The notes: generated from the sequence alone by a model not told the origin. A stretch of 64,000 nt of DNA from Micromussa lordhowensis (GCA_964020085.1 OZ026608.1:8503179-8567178), one strand, 5' to 3'. Positions 26,767-38,742 are shown, counted from the first letter of the stretch. Program-made: numbers and translations.

Positions 26767-29122
26767 ATGAAGTTCGCTTGCGCATTCCTCATCCTCGTGG
26801 TTATCGCCTTCTGCTTTGCTGAAGGACAAAAATCTCTCCTAGATTCCAGCTCACCTCAGGGTATTCCGGGTATGTGACAAATACTGTTGAAAATATAAAA
26901 TCCGAAGAAGAAGAGGACTGAGATGTAATTTAACTACAAATAATTGCGAAAACGTTGCCGACAACCCTAAACCCTTGTGGTTAAAAGTTTTAAAAGTTAA
27001 AAAAAAAACATCGACGACATTTCGACGTTCGCTGAACGTAATTATTAATTCAAAAATGAATAAAAGAGAAATCCTTAGAGGCATGAATTAACTAGTATAA
27101 TAAAAATGTGGTGATAATATTATCTGGTATTAGCACACACAGTCACGTAAAATGTTTGGCGAGATTAGAGTCTTTTTGAGTGCTAAATTAAAGATAAAAT
27201 CGCATGGGATTAGTTGGACTGCTAAAGCCCTTTCGTTGAAATACAGATCGAAATTGGCTCAAAATATGAAAATGTAACAAGCTATTGTTTAAATTACTAG
27301 AATAGCAACGAAATGAAAGTAACTCAAGACAATCACCGACGATAAGTTTAACTTGAAATTTTAAAGAGTAGAAATTTGAGGCATTTTTGTTGGCTTTGTT
27401 ATCCTGTTTTGCAATCTGTTTCAATCCACAATACAGTGGAAAAACTGCAAATGAATAACATCAAAATATTTTAAAAACAGTTTTCAATTACGTTTCGTAA
27501 AATCAAACAAAATCAACCAAAGAGTACAGACATTCCAGTGAACTAATCAAAACGAGAGCCTACAAGAGGCAATGAGGCTTTATGAAGGTATCTACTAAAG
27601 TTATATGCCATAAATATAGATTACTTCATAGCAAGTGCTTTGTACGGATTTTTATTCATTCGTTTCAAAACTTTGGAAAACGAACGAGTGAGCGCAGCGA
27701 ACGAGTGAGTTTCCCTATGTTTTGCAACGAGTTTTTTTTTTATTGTATATGTAGCGAGAATTAAACATATTCTTTAAATCAGTTTTATTTTTCCCGATAA
27801 CATGCGCTTTCATGCAGAACAGCAAAAAATTCAAGACTGATCTAAATGACCAAACGTAGTAAAAACCAAATCCGTTTTCCCGTCCAGCAACAAGCAGAAA
27901 AAGAGCCTACACAAGCTTAAGTATAATACGGGGGAATTCGTATTAAAAATACAAAATGTGAAATCTTTTTGTTTGTCCCTAATCACTGTCTGATTCAATC
28001 ATGTAATGACGGCGCTTCGTGCTGTGCAAAGACAAATTCAGACTCTGCTGGCCTACGCTGTTTATAGAAATGTTAAATGTTCCTCCTTGAATGGTCACCC
28101 CTTGAAACAGAGATCAGACTTGCTTTAGGCGATGTTGGCAGAAGCTGAAATGCTAGCGATCAAGATGTTGGATAGATTCCGCTGCTGTTTCGAAAGTGAA
28201 CTAAAACTGGAAGCCGAAGCCATTTTCGAAACACAAACTTTAAGCGGGCGCTGATTTCAAGACCACGCTTTTCGGAAGCCATTTGAGTGTTTTGCTCTGA
28301 TTGGCTAAGTGATTCTACTCTGTGAAGAATGTGAACGCGAAGCTGATTGGACGTATCGCTATTTTACTTTAAGTGAAAATATAGCACAAATAGAATTCTA
28401 TTTGCAATGCTAATTCTATATAGAATTCTATTTGCAAGGTTTTTGCCTAAAACTCTCCTACTATACATACAATAAATTTACGTTACTCATGTCACACGTA
28501 AGACCCACAACCTAGATTTTTCAGAAGCACATTAAATTACGGGCCGATCAGTTTCACTGCTTGAACTCAGACTAGTCGAGAAAGCTGCTTCAGGCATGTA
28601 CTGTAGATTGATTGTAAGTTTCAAGAACGTATAATGTTGGTTTGATCGACATCGATTTCACCAGAGATAGTTATTTTCTAACCACATGGAACTTTCATAA
28701 CACTCTTGGCCTCTTACACTTTAGACGTAGTCAAAACACGAATGTTTTGAATCCGATTGTTAGTGTCGTTAGCTATGAGCTAACCGGTTCCTAATAGGAC
28801 AACTTCAACAAATTTAAGTTCTAACATAGTGCCGACAGTGGCTTAGGAAATAAAAAACAAAAGAAACTGTTAAATGCTACAGGGTATAAATAAAAGACAA
28901 ATCTTATATTTGATTATTTCATCGGGACTCAGAGAACAGAATTACATTTTAAACAAATAATTTCTTCGTTTACGACTTAGTTGTAATCATGTTTTTATTA
29001 CAGGTTGCTATGACAAAAATTCCAAACAATTCTGCAAGCGGTTTAGGAGATTTTGTGCATATGACGATCAAAATGGCGAATACATGAGAGAACATTGTCG
29101 CTTTCGATGTGGTTGTGTCTGA
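26767..29122 (+). CDS. Secreted ShKT-like six-cysteine peptide
   Basis: The coding exons are 26767-26869 (34 codons plus 1 nt; donor G|GTATGT) and 29004-29122 (acceptor TTTTTATTACAG), making a 73-residue precursor. Residues 1-18 or so are a signal peptide (hydrophobic LILVVIAFCFA). A short linker with Ser, Pro and Gly leads to the mature domain. Cysteines are at 36, 45, 52, 66, 70 and 72, a C-x8-C-x6-C-x13-C-x3-C-x1-C pattern. The order and the ending fit the ShKT superfamily, found in cnidarian toxins and many non-toxic secreted proteins, but the last gap is one residue, not the usual two, and the C3-C4 loop is long. Where potassium-channel blockers have a Lys-Tyr pair, this has Glu60-Tyr61, so classic channel block is not expected. 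The stop is 1 nt before the next donor, so nonsense-mediated decay should not apply. It could be a venom, defence or other secreted peptide. Confidence 0.85.
27655..27740 (+). repeat. Relic of a fold-back element
   Basis: The phrase AACGAACGAGTGAGCGCAGC followed by GAACGAGTGAG is the loop-type core also seen at 33.04 kb and, in variant form, at 39.8 kb. The flanking arms (AAAACTTTGGAAAACG / CCCTATGTTTTGCAACG) are only weakly complementary. It lies in intron 1 of the ShKT-like gene. Confidence 0.45.
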
Positions 29123-29662
29123 GGTAAGTAACCCTTCAGTAATGTACTGCAAAGGTTCAAACTTAATAAACTATCTTTATAACATAGCCTTAGCAAATCG
29201 CGCGTTCTGACTGGCTTATACGCTCGATCCATTTGCCCGTGGGCTGCACGCTGACATCATTAGTTTTTGACGTCAATTTTTTTTGTTGACACGATAATTC
29301 CTATTTTTTTTCTCCTAAAATACGGGGACGAAATCTAATAGTTCTGCGGAGATGAGGAAGATGATTCCTGTGAGCTACCAAATTTCGAGCTCAGGTTTTT
29401 TCCAGACCTCCAACTAAGAGATTTGCTAATTTAAGCGAGCACTCCGAGAAGGAGCTGAATCATCTAGTCGATGAAAGACACTCGGAGAATACCCAATTGC
29501 AAAAATCAACAAACTGGTCTGCATCAACCTTTTGAGGTTAGTAATGCATAGTGACAATATTAGAAAGAATTTTTCAGGGATTTGGCGGCAATCAAACTCA
29601 GCAAAAGCTTTCATCTGGCGTCGAAAGGGCTTGTTGTAAAATACGCAACGCAATATATTAAG

Positions 29663-29809
29663 CAATTATTGGATGAGGTTGAGCATGATATCATGAATTA
29701 TCAAAACCGATGTCTGTGTTATCTGCCGAAGCCGAAGGCTGAGGCAGATAACACAGACACGAGGTTTTGATAATTCATGATATCATGCGAAAACCGAATT
29801 CAATAATTG
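29663..29809. repeat. Long hairpin element in intron 2 of the ShKT-like gene
   Basis: The arms CAATTATTGGATGAGG...GTTATCTGCC and GGCAGATAAC...GAATTCAATAATTG pair over about 60 nt with few mismatches. The loop contains GAAGCCGAAGGCTGAG. The arms include ATGATATCATGAATTATCAA and its inverse. The plus-strand ORF here is a palindrome artefact. Confidence 0.75.
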
Positions 29810-31254
29810 TTTTATTATACATTTTTCATAAATTCATACTCAGAAACAGAAACAGAAACGATTCTGATGTAATTGTGACTAGCGTGGTCATTGCACTTCT
29901 AGGGTGAAATTTGGTGGTTTGCTACCGCTAAATGTTAAAATCTAACATTGAAAGAAATATCTTTGGAGCTCTGAAGCGATTGCCCCGTGCTTCATGATTA
30001 TCAAATAACTTTACGAAAATGTGGAAAGCAATGTAACTTATTCGTCCTGCATCTGCGCTGAATACCACGACGTTTTTGTTGATATTTTTCTACAATACAA
30101 AAATGTTGATTGTGTCTACAGTGGACAAAAACAATTATGCCGACAACTCTTCGCCAATGCTCTTTAATGCAACAAACAATACAACTGAAACAGTAAATGC
30201 AGTTTCGACGTGAACAAAACACAACTAAATCCTTCTGTTCCTAAAAACTTTAAAGATAATAGTTTTACTGAGCTTTAATAAAGAAAGTTTTATAAAATAT
30301 TGGTAGCCTCTGATCCCGGCTTCAGTTTTGCTCGATCGCTCGATCGTGAATTAAATGGACAGCCGCTGGAAGGAACGACTGCATCGTCCACAAATATAAG
30401 GTTACATTTCTGACATTTTTCTTTAAGCCTCAGTTTTCTGTTCAGTTAAGCTTATTTTACCAAATAACGAAAGTGACAAAGATCATTTTTTAAAAGCCAT
30501 TCTTGCAATCAATTTCAGCCTTAGACGTGCAACTTATCAATTTGAGGAAAGGAAAACGTAATCCACAAACCTGCTATTGAAGGAGAGCATCTTAATGACT
30601 TTAAAGCTAGGGGTATTTGTTCGATTTCTTCCCCATTCCTGAGAGAGACGGCTCAATGACTGAAGGCTTCAGCCATGCACTATCCACAGTGTGCAGCTTG
30701 TCTTCAATTCTTCGGAAACTGATCCAAGTTTAAATCACTTTTGAGAAATGCTTTCAACGACTGCAATTTTTGTTTGTTGCCAGCTTGATATTTAAGTTAA
30801 CTGAGCACATCTAAGTTGTTTCTTTGTCCAAGATCGAGAAAAACGTAAACTATAAACTGGCCGTGAAAAATGTTGATGTGTCGCTTTGTCAGATTTTTGA
30901 ATGCGCGGTTTGTAGTGCTTTTGGCTTCATGTAAAGCAGGATCGATAGGAAAGATGTTAAAAGACTTAATGCTATAAAAGAAATGGTATGCGTGTAGCAG
31001 TGTAACTATTGAGTTATGGGTGCACTTGGGAGGTTTGCTAAGAACTCAAGAAGCTAGAGTCTTCTAGAGTCCTCTTACGCTTCGTTCGTGCTTAGCAGCC
31101 TCGCGCGTGCATCCATAACTTTAAGTATGTTACGTTTATTTGAAATATTTGTTTCCTCTGTTTCAGTGGCATGCCTGTAAACCAGCTAAAGTTTAGTGCT
31201 TGTATAGCTAAGTTCATCACCACTATAAAATAAGATTTACATTTACAATTTTAC

Positions 31255-31335
31255 GAGAGGTGGAGGGCTGGGGCCTCCGGATTGCAACACCAGCGCCCTA
31301 AGCCACTCGACCACGCTGCCTCCAGAGGTGAAAAC
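31255..31335 (-). mobile_element. tRNA-like SINE head (degraded)
   Basis: The minus strand reads GGCAGCGTGGTCGAGTGGCT then TAGGGCGCTGG, which resembles the 5' half of a leucine-type tRNA with its box A. The box B half is poorly kept. It sits in intron 2 of the ShKT-like gene. Confidence 0.5.
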
Positions 31336-31685
31336 ATTCCAAGTCACGCCCACAAAACAGGGTCTTGGTACCTCTTAGGGGTTCTTTTCAAAATTGCGAT
31401 GAGTACCTTCTCCCTATATGGGAGTTCCCATCGGGACGGAAGTATGTTTGGTAGGATAGGAGCTATCCACACACCATAAACACACTTTCAAGAATTAATG
31501 AACAATAACAATAATTGAAATCTTTATAGCGTAAATGTGGGATAAATGATCAAATGTGCTTCACAGTACATGAAATGCTGCGCCCATAGAATAAAATTAA
31601 AGTTTTATTTCAAAATAGAAAAACGTTTAGGTTAAAATTACGTTAAAAAGGCTTAACCGAGGGAAGGGCTGTTACGTTTACAATA

Positions 31686-31845
31686 CAATGGAATCCCGAT
31701 TTCTCGAATCTCCAGGGGAAACGCAAATTGGTTCGAGAAATCGGGGGTAAAATTAGAGTGTTTGACTGAGGAGAGGGAACGACTTTTGGTTCGAGTTATC
31801 GGGAGGTTAGAAAAAATGAGGGTTCGAGAAATCGGAATTCCACTG
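31686..31845. mobile_element. 160-bp MITE with TA target duplication
   Basis: It begins CAATGGAATCCCGATTTCTC and ends, inverted, GAGAAATCGGAATTCCACTG, with TA on both outer sides (31684-31685 and 31846-31847). CAxTGG-type ends plus a TA duplication are typical of Tc1/mariner/pogo-derived MITEs. 'GTTCGAGAAATCGGGGG' recurs inside. Confidence 0.75.
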
Positions 31846-32244
31846 TACATAGTTACAAAGAAGACAATATTATGTCACTGGGTAAACTACTTCATTGTGA
31901 TTGGCTGAGAGCTTAAGCTTGCATTCATGATTTTTTCTGTTATACAATAAAAAACTTATTATGACATCTGGAAACTCGAGCATTTCGGGATTTACACTAT
32001 GCACTGTATTTGAAAATTATCTCAAATTGTACCTGCGCAAGGGCTCCTTCAATTTTGCGAGAATTTCCAAAAACCACTAGCAATGAAGCATTTTAGTTGA
32101 GCTTGCAGTCATACCTTTACCTACACTATTGAACGTGGTATGCTGTTAGTATAATTCTTATTCGTACCTTTGGTAGGTAGGGCCTGAATACGAGCCAAGT
32201 GGCCCATAAGGCCTGCTCATCTCTGGTTTCAGTAGCAGTTTAAG

Positions 32245-32483
32245 TAGCGACTAGAAGTACTTCTACTAACCTCCCCCCCCCTCCCCGGATGGAATGCTAG
32301 TCCATCGCAGGGTTACCCCCAGCATTAAATTCGCCGTTAGTCATTTATACAACTGGGTGGAGAGAGGCACAGTGAGAGTCAAGTGTCATGTCCAAGAACA
32401 CAATACAATCTCCCCGGCCAGGGCTTGAACCAGGACCGCTCGATCCGGAGACGAGCGCACTAACCATGAGGCCACCGCGACTT
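32245..32483 (-). mobile_element. tRNA-derived SINE (same family as 7.2 kb)
   Basis: Reading the minus strand, GCGGTGGCCTCATGGTTAG is a clear box A region and GGTCCTGGTTCAAGCCC a clear box B. The body ends in CCCTGCGATGGACTAGC then ATTCCATCCGGGGAGGGGGG. This matches the 3' part of the SINE at 7163-7378. It is located just before the last exon of the ShKT-like gene. Confidence 0.75.
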
Positions 32484-32548
32484 CTTTGGAGTTATTAATT
32501 TACGATTATACAATTAACTTACAATTTTCTCCATTTTGTTTCCCACAG

Positions 32549-32625
32549 GGAAGAAGGATCGCTTCAAAAAGAAGACATCAAAGATTAAAAAGAAATCTGA
32601 AAATCTTAAACTTAAAATAATTTAA
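32549..32625 (+). CDS. Lysine-rich 3' exon of the ShKT-like gene (alternative coding or 3' UTR)
   Basis: The acceptor TTTCCCACAG precedes an exon that is 3' UTR when the cysteine exon is included, because that exon ends in TGA. The cysteine exon is exactly 120 nt and phase 1-1, so joining the first exon directly to this one keeps the reading frame. It then encodes Gly plus 24 residues with 11 Lys (starting KKDRFKKKTSK) before TAA at 32623-32625, giving a 59-residue precursor with the same signal peptide. Open, highly biased coding in the one phase that skipping would use is unlikely by chance but not proof. Alternatives are an ancestral ShKT-plus-tail protein truncated by the TGA, or plain A-rich 3' UTR. 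Confidence 0.45.
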
Positions 32626-32706
32626 TTGCGATAAACTGTCTTTCAAATTAACACTGTTTATTTAAGACCGTCATAGATATAAATGATTCATGTATGTTTC
32701 AAGGTA

Positions 32707-32712
32707 AATAAA
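32707..32712 (+). terminator. Poly(A) signal AATAAA of the ShKT-like gene
   Basis: AATAAA lies 82 nt after the TAA of the last exon, followed by a T/G-rich stretch (TTGTTTGTTTC) suitable as a downstream element. It defines the likely 3' end near 32.73 kb. Confidence 0.65.
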
Positions 32713-33012
32713 GAGGCATGTGTAAACAATACATTGTTTGTTTCACTTGGAAAAATATAACGCCCGGGCGGAATGTGGGGTTTGGACGTCTGGATAAAGT
32801 TTACACAAGGTAGATGAGTTAATGAACCGCTGTGCATGTTTACTTGTATTGAATTGCTTTTAGCAGTTAGCACGGTTAGGTCGGTTCTGGCGGGTTAGCA
32901 CGGTTAGGCTTGCTTGTGGTTAGTTTCATTCCATTTTTCTTGGGGTTAGTTTTACTCCACTTTGCTTGCGGTCAGCTGCTTCATTTGTATGTTAGGGTAA
33001 CTCTATGTATAG

Positions 33013-34995
33013 GTTATTTCACGGTTGGTGTAACCAACGAACGAGCGCAGCGAGTGAGTTTGTTTTACACAACGAGTGAATAAAAATCGTACAAGAGAAC
33101 TAACCGCGAAATAACTTATTTATTTTATACATACCGAGATTCATAAGCGAACAGAACTCCAAGATAAACATATCTTTATTTTCTTACAAAGGAGAACAGC
33201 GCGCGGTCAAGCCGCCTCACAGTTCGAGAGTTGCACTGAAATGGCTTCCTTGTAAAATACTTTACAACTAAATTATCAAGCAAAAATGCCGTGAAAAGGC
33301 AGCACTAGTTAGATGACAATAAGACATCCTGAAAATGTGTCGAAATAGTTCTACTGAAGTTCAAAATTTGACATACAGAAGTGAAAACCCGAGACTTTCT
33401 TGTTGCTTACCAGAAACCGCATGCTTGAATTGACAAACACTAGTCGGAATCCGAATCAAGAGGTTTGATTCTTTTATAAGTTTTGTTAGGGTTTTCCTCT
33501 CGCAGTGAAAGAGTCGGCGATTGATTTAAAGTGTTAATTGCCACACTAATATGTCCTCCGCTTATAACAGCACCCGAAAAGAGAAAGGGGCTGCTGTGCT
33601 GCTTGCTTGCTTTCCTAAGAAAACGTTGGACGAAATGTTCCAGGTGGATATTGGTCAAACTCGTGCTTTCTTCTCTCCGGAATAGAAGAGCCAGACTGTG
33701 GAGCTATTTCTCCCGAACTCAGTCCAGTGAGAGTGTTAAACATGTTCAACTGTTGTTTCTGTGAGACGGTAGAGTAGTTAGTGATACTCTGAACGTTTTT
33801 GTGTCCTGACAGTTGCATAATATCAGTTGGCGGCACGTCGTTGTTGACTAAAGTTTGAATCATAGTTTTTCTGCCGCTGTGGTTTTTGAAGTTTGGCCCG
33901 AGTCCGGCTTTCTGTGCCATTGTTTTCATTAAGGTATTTAGTGTATTCACACCAACTGGATTTTTTTAACCAAGGTTTCCTGGAGCCAGATTTTACATTG
34001 TTTACAGCCAAGTAAAACGGTCATGCATCGTCGGTATTCATTTCCGCGGGTCGCTTTTCTGCGTAGACTTTGTAGGTCTTTACTGGACATTTCTCGTTGC
34101 TCTGAATAGCAAACATTTTTGTTGCAATGGTTCTTACATTCCGAGGATCGTTTCCTGATCGAGTTTCCGTTTCTCTTTCATTGAATTCGAGGTACTCCTG
34201 CCCTGTGGAAGTTTGACAAAGTTTTAGGTCTCCCCAACACATTTCTCTGTGCTCTTTGCAGCCTCGTAACCCGAAATGGATTGTGTTGTTAAACCACACC
34301 GTGTTTAAAAGCGCCTCTGCCGTCACGGTGGAACTTCCCAAGAGATCCTTTTCATACAGAACTTGCTTCCTCGCTTAAAGCAGCAGAAGCATTAGCTTGT
34401 TGCCCTTGCCTTTCCGTTTTAGATCCCTTTGCTTTGACTGAAGCGCTTTCCGAGTTTGTTCGAACTGGACGTCTTTCATAAGGCAAAGTCCATACCTTTT
34501 TTCTTCAAATGGCGCTCAAAGCTAGCGAAGAATGCCCTTAAGGAAGGCTCGTATTCTCCGTTGTCTTCTTTTTTTCGAACCGTTATAAGGAACTCGCTGA
34601 GAAACTTGTACAGCTCTTGAGGAGCCAATTCGTCCATTTGTCTCGTCTCGCCTTTCAAAACAAGAAATTCGTGGAACAGAGCAACATCGTGTTTGGTCTT
34701 TTTCTTGGTGTTTTCATTTTCCTGTCCGTCTATGAACTCTTCTATTGATGAATCTAGGCTCTGAAAACGGTTACTCTGATTTGAAGCCATCCTTCGAAAG
34801 AAAAATGCGCCTAAGCTCTTAGAAATGTGCTGTTGGTCACTCAAGAGGAGCGGTGAGCAAGCGACACGGTTTTGTTCACTAGTGAAAATAATGATATAAC
34901 CAATCAGAGCGCTGCTCTAGCGCGAAGAGATTATTTTTATCTCGATGCTTTTTGGCGCGTAAATCTCGGTATGTATATAATAAATTAATTTATTA
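33013..34995 (-). mobile_element. Crypton-like element with inverted ends
   Basis: Inverted sequences bound the block: TATACATACCGAGATT near 33.13 kb and AATCTCGGTATGTATA near 34.97 kb. Inside is the broken tyrosine-recombinase gene described next. The left 100 bp (33013-33116) is a fold-back (GGTTATTTCACGGTT / AACCGCGAAATAACTT) with the core ACGAGCGCAGCGAGTGAG. Cryptons are usually described as lacking terminal inverted repeats, so the inverted ends may belong to a host MITE or to a different class. Confidence 0.55.
33440..34844 (-). pseudogene. Broken Crypton-type tyrosine recombinase (DUF3504/ZMYM-like)
   Basis: Several minus-strand frames together cover one protein. 34844-34476 has a helical N-terminal part (NTKKKTKHDVALFHEFL). 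34341-34021 has FGLRGCKEHREMCWGDL, the first catalytic Arg box. 33950-33615 has NHSGRKTM (H-x-x-R) and LSGHKNVQSITNYS with the Tyr nucleophile. A last frame to 33440 ends in the acidic LDSDSD. At least two frameshifts between 34.48 and 34.34 kb, a TGA at about 34.02 kb, a one-base insertion at about 33.97 kb and a shift near 33.65 kb break it, so it cannot make an active enzyme. Known family: Crypton elements and their domesticated relatives (ZMYM, QRICH1, KCTD1-like). The frames and motif order are seen; Crypton is the inferred class. Confidence 0.8.
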
Positions 34996-37291
34996 TACTG
35001 TTCATTACATGTAGTTTAAATTTTGAGAGTTCTGGCAGCTAGCAGCACGGTGGTACATTGGTAAGAGAGGTCACGTTGGTCCGGGTTCGACGCCCAGTCA
35101 ATGCAAAGTTATACAGTTCTTTTCCTCTTAAAAAAGTCATGACCTCAAATTTGAAGTCAAACATGATAGATGACATAGTGTTTCTTCGTGTAGGAAACCG
35201 AGAGAAAGCCAACCTCAATCTACGCGTGTGAGTCAGAAACATCCGTTTCACTTTGTGCGATGTTTTTCTTCAGATCTATCGAGTCATGGTAGTAGAATAT
35301 ATTTCCCTGTCGTAGAGGAAACCAAGAATTCCATCGATTTCACCGTTCGGTTTTCACTCAATACATACAGGTAATTAGTAAATAAAAAGAGCCACTGATT
35401 TGAAAGAGCCACTGATCTTGATGGATAACAGAGGCGTTACTGAACCAAAACAAATTATAGCCTCTAGCTATAGAGTAATTACTTGTTAGGTCAATATCTC
35501 TCGCTCTGTTTTTGCAAGTACTGTCAATATGTTTTCGATTGAACGCCCGGTGCCAAATAAACCCGGGGTCCTAAAGGTAAACAAGCCCCTAACCGTAAAT
35601 TTGAAGTACAATTCACATTAGGGGTAAATGGTAGGAAATATTGTGGTCAATAGTAATGAAACAAAAATAACTGCAAGAGTCACTGATAAGTGTAGCTTTC
35701 ACCGGCCCACGGTTGAAAGGAAGGCTGGGTGCGTTAAATCGATAGAGTATGGTAAACGGCACTATATATGCACAGAAGATACATTTCCTGTATATAGACA
35801 TCTCACTAAGGAATAAGAATAAGACTTTATCAAGCTGACTGACTTTTAGTTATATAGAAAGCTACTTTACAGGTCTAGTCACAACATAAAAAAGACTGAA
35901 GTCATCGAATCTGACCATTTAAAAATTAAGCTTTTTTTCCCATCAGATTTCTCTAATATTTCACTTGAATGCGTTATCCCTGAATTAAAAGTTTAATGAA
36001 GTGGATATTTATTTCATGATTCGAGATTTATTTAACTGTTGAGTTAAAAAAAACACTGTCGCATTTAAGATAATTTCTCATTGTTCTTTCTTCAATAAAC
36101 GAATTAAAAGGTAGGAATATTTATCAATTAAATTTTCTCAACCTGTAAATCTTAAGCAACAGCAAAAAAGCGGGAAGTGACAGGGGGAAATTACGCAACG
36201 AACATTCATAACGAAGTACACAAAATAGAGCGCTCTTCAGTTTATTGGTTACTGCCATGTTAAAGCAGCCCCATTTAAGTTCTGTTTTTCGTGTTTAAAA
36301 AAATGTAAATATGTAATTTGTTTACCCACGGAGCACCAAGGAAGTTCACAAGAACTCGTTCAGAAATGCCCGTGCATTCCAGGATCGAGTTGGAATTTGG
36401 AAATGTTGGTTTTTGAGAAGAGGGGAAAACCGGAATATCAGGAGAAAAACATCTCGGAGCAGAGTAGAGAACCAACAACAATCAACGGTTCTTTAAGTGA
36501 TATGTCATACTTGACAATTTATTTTCCCAATTGCGTCTTCTAATAACGCCACCAATTTACATGTAAAACGTATGGGGGTGTAGGTTTTAATTCGCCTTTT
36601 TTTTACTAATTGAGGCTAAATGTTTCAACACTGTTGTTTTAAAAAGTAAATAATATTCTGTACCAAAAGATTTAATCATACTTATAGCTTTCGTAAAACT
36701 GATAAATTCAGAGTTTGGATTAAACTTGAACAAGTTCCACATCGTTCAATCCGACAATGATGAAAGCTCAAGAGCAAAATCTGTCGAGCGCTTCCAACTA
36801 CTGCCAGGTTTCGTTCAACTTCAAGAGCTGCAAGTCTTCAAGACCAATGTGAAGCCTATTAAGCGTCGTCGCGTCCATATAATGCGTTTTGTTTTGAAAT
36901 ACTTTTTGCCTTAATTATTTTGGCTTGAGATTGTTTACAAGTTTCTTGTTAATCGTTTGAAAAAGTCATTTCCACGATTCCATGTGCAAACGTGTTAACG
37001 AACCATTTTGAGTTCGTAACATTATCAGCTGATCTTCATCAGCCAATCAGTGAATAAAGTGTCAAATCCGCGTCAAATGCTCGCTTCCTGTCTGCAATAA
37101 GATCTTTCGGCACTTCCTCCACTCGAATCTTCTCATGTATCAGCTCAGCCGAAGCTGCTGATGTAATTTCAGCTTTTTGAAAAACTCACTCGTGCAAATT
37201 AATTCCAAATTAAACTCGAAACCATATGATTACCTATACAAATAAAATATGAATGAAATAACAAACTGTGTAGAATTTTATGGTTTCTATA
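34996..37291. other. Gene-free stretch with one SINE
   Basis: Only the SINE at about 35.04-35.26 kb is recognisable. Short ORFs elsewhere have no support. Confidence 0.4.
35038..35260 (+). mobile_element. tRNA-derived SINE
   Basis: GCACGGTGGTACATTGGTAA matches a box A region and GGGTTCGACGCCC a near-perfect box B about 45 nt on, as in a tRNA-derived promoter. The acceptor arms do not pair as in a working tRNA. The end of the body is approximate. Confidence 0.55.
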
Positions 37292-38453
37292 CAGTCTGTA
37301 TTTTTTATAAGAATTTTTCCGACTGAGGCTGAATACTTTTATTTTTCTGCCGATTTTAGGCTGAAAATAGTATTGTGAATATTCTTAGTGAATATTCTTA
37401 GATTACAGCGTATGAAATTTCTGTTTTCGAATGTGTTTAGCGTCTGGATGGTACTAGGGTGATTTTTGAGCCAGTCTGCAGGCATCAGATCAAGAGCATC
37501 GATCATACAACTAATGCTGTTTTTGTTGCTTTTTGTCTAGTTTTGCCGTTTAGAAAAGGAACGATTTTCTACGGTTAGTTAAAAACATATAATTTCGTTG
37601 TATTTAAAAAATTTGCAACACAAATAATTATATTCTTTTCATAATCTCAGCCTGGGCTTTATTCTTAAAGTACTCTTAAAATTTCGCAAATTTCAGCCTC
37701 GTCAGAAAAAATTTAAGAGTGTAATTAATATTGTACCCGCCAAGATGTCTATAATGATAAATTGTGTGGAAGTTGAAACTCAAGTCTCAAGAAAACCTCT
37801 GATGACACGTTTCAAATGGAAACTTTGCGTTTAAGATAATTGGTTTCAGGCTAGGCGTCTGACTGAGGTAAACACAGCATCATTTGTTAACACAAATTTG
37901 TTTTCAAGCTTCATTTACGTCGTTGTCATACATCTATCTAATAAAGAATTCATATCAGACGCTTTGCGACTCAAAGCGACTTATTTACTGACAGGTAAAT
38001 AATGAAAATGAAGAGAATCTCTGCTGCATCCCCCGCATTGCGACATTTCGTCTCCATCTTGACATTTAATCTTTTAGTTTAATGAAATATATCCAAAAGC
38101 CCTTAACGAAGTAGTTCTATGAAAATTAATGTATTTCACTTTCTAATGACTTTAATCTCTCAGAGCTTATGGTTTTAAGTAAATCACACTTCTAGGTTTG
38201 CTAGCAATTCGACAAAAGCCTTCTCAAGGTAGAAAAAAAATCACCAGAATGTTTCCTGAACCCAAAAGACTGACAATAATGATAATTAAAACAAAGAATA
38301 GCGCTCGGATGAAACTTGAGTTGAAAAAGTAATATTTTGTAAATTCCACTCAAAACAGGGCAAGTGAAGGAGATAGAGTGAGACAAACATCTACAAGAAG
38401 AGTATAGTGCAATCGAAACGTTTCAGATCCATTTAAAAGGCAGCCGGTCTACA

Positions 38454-38529
38454 TAACAATCAGACCCGTAGCCCGAAAGGGCTACGGGTCAATAGCCCAT
38501 GAGGCGAAGCCGAATGGGCTATTGACCCA

Positions 38530-38560
<31 letters not shown>

Positions 38561-38704
38561 TAGTATCACTCAACTAGTTGGACAGAAAAGGCAATAAAAA
38601 GGTTAGCAAATGCAAGTTGAAGAAATATTTATTTGGGGAAAAAACGAAAGAAAAACGGGCGAATTTCGCTACTCGATGACTATTACTAATAGTCCCCTAG
38701 TAGC

Positions 38705-38742
<38 letters not shown>

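Noticed and set aside
30001..30222. Minus-strand ORF rich in cysteine (MFCSRRNCIYCF...)
   Set aside because: No signal peptide, no orderly cysteine spacing, no splice sites that fit, and it lies in an intron of the plus-strand gene; likely chance.
35038..35110. Possible tRNA gene on the plus strand
   Set aside because: Good box B, but the acceptor and D stems do not pair; treated as a SINE head.
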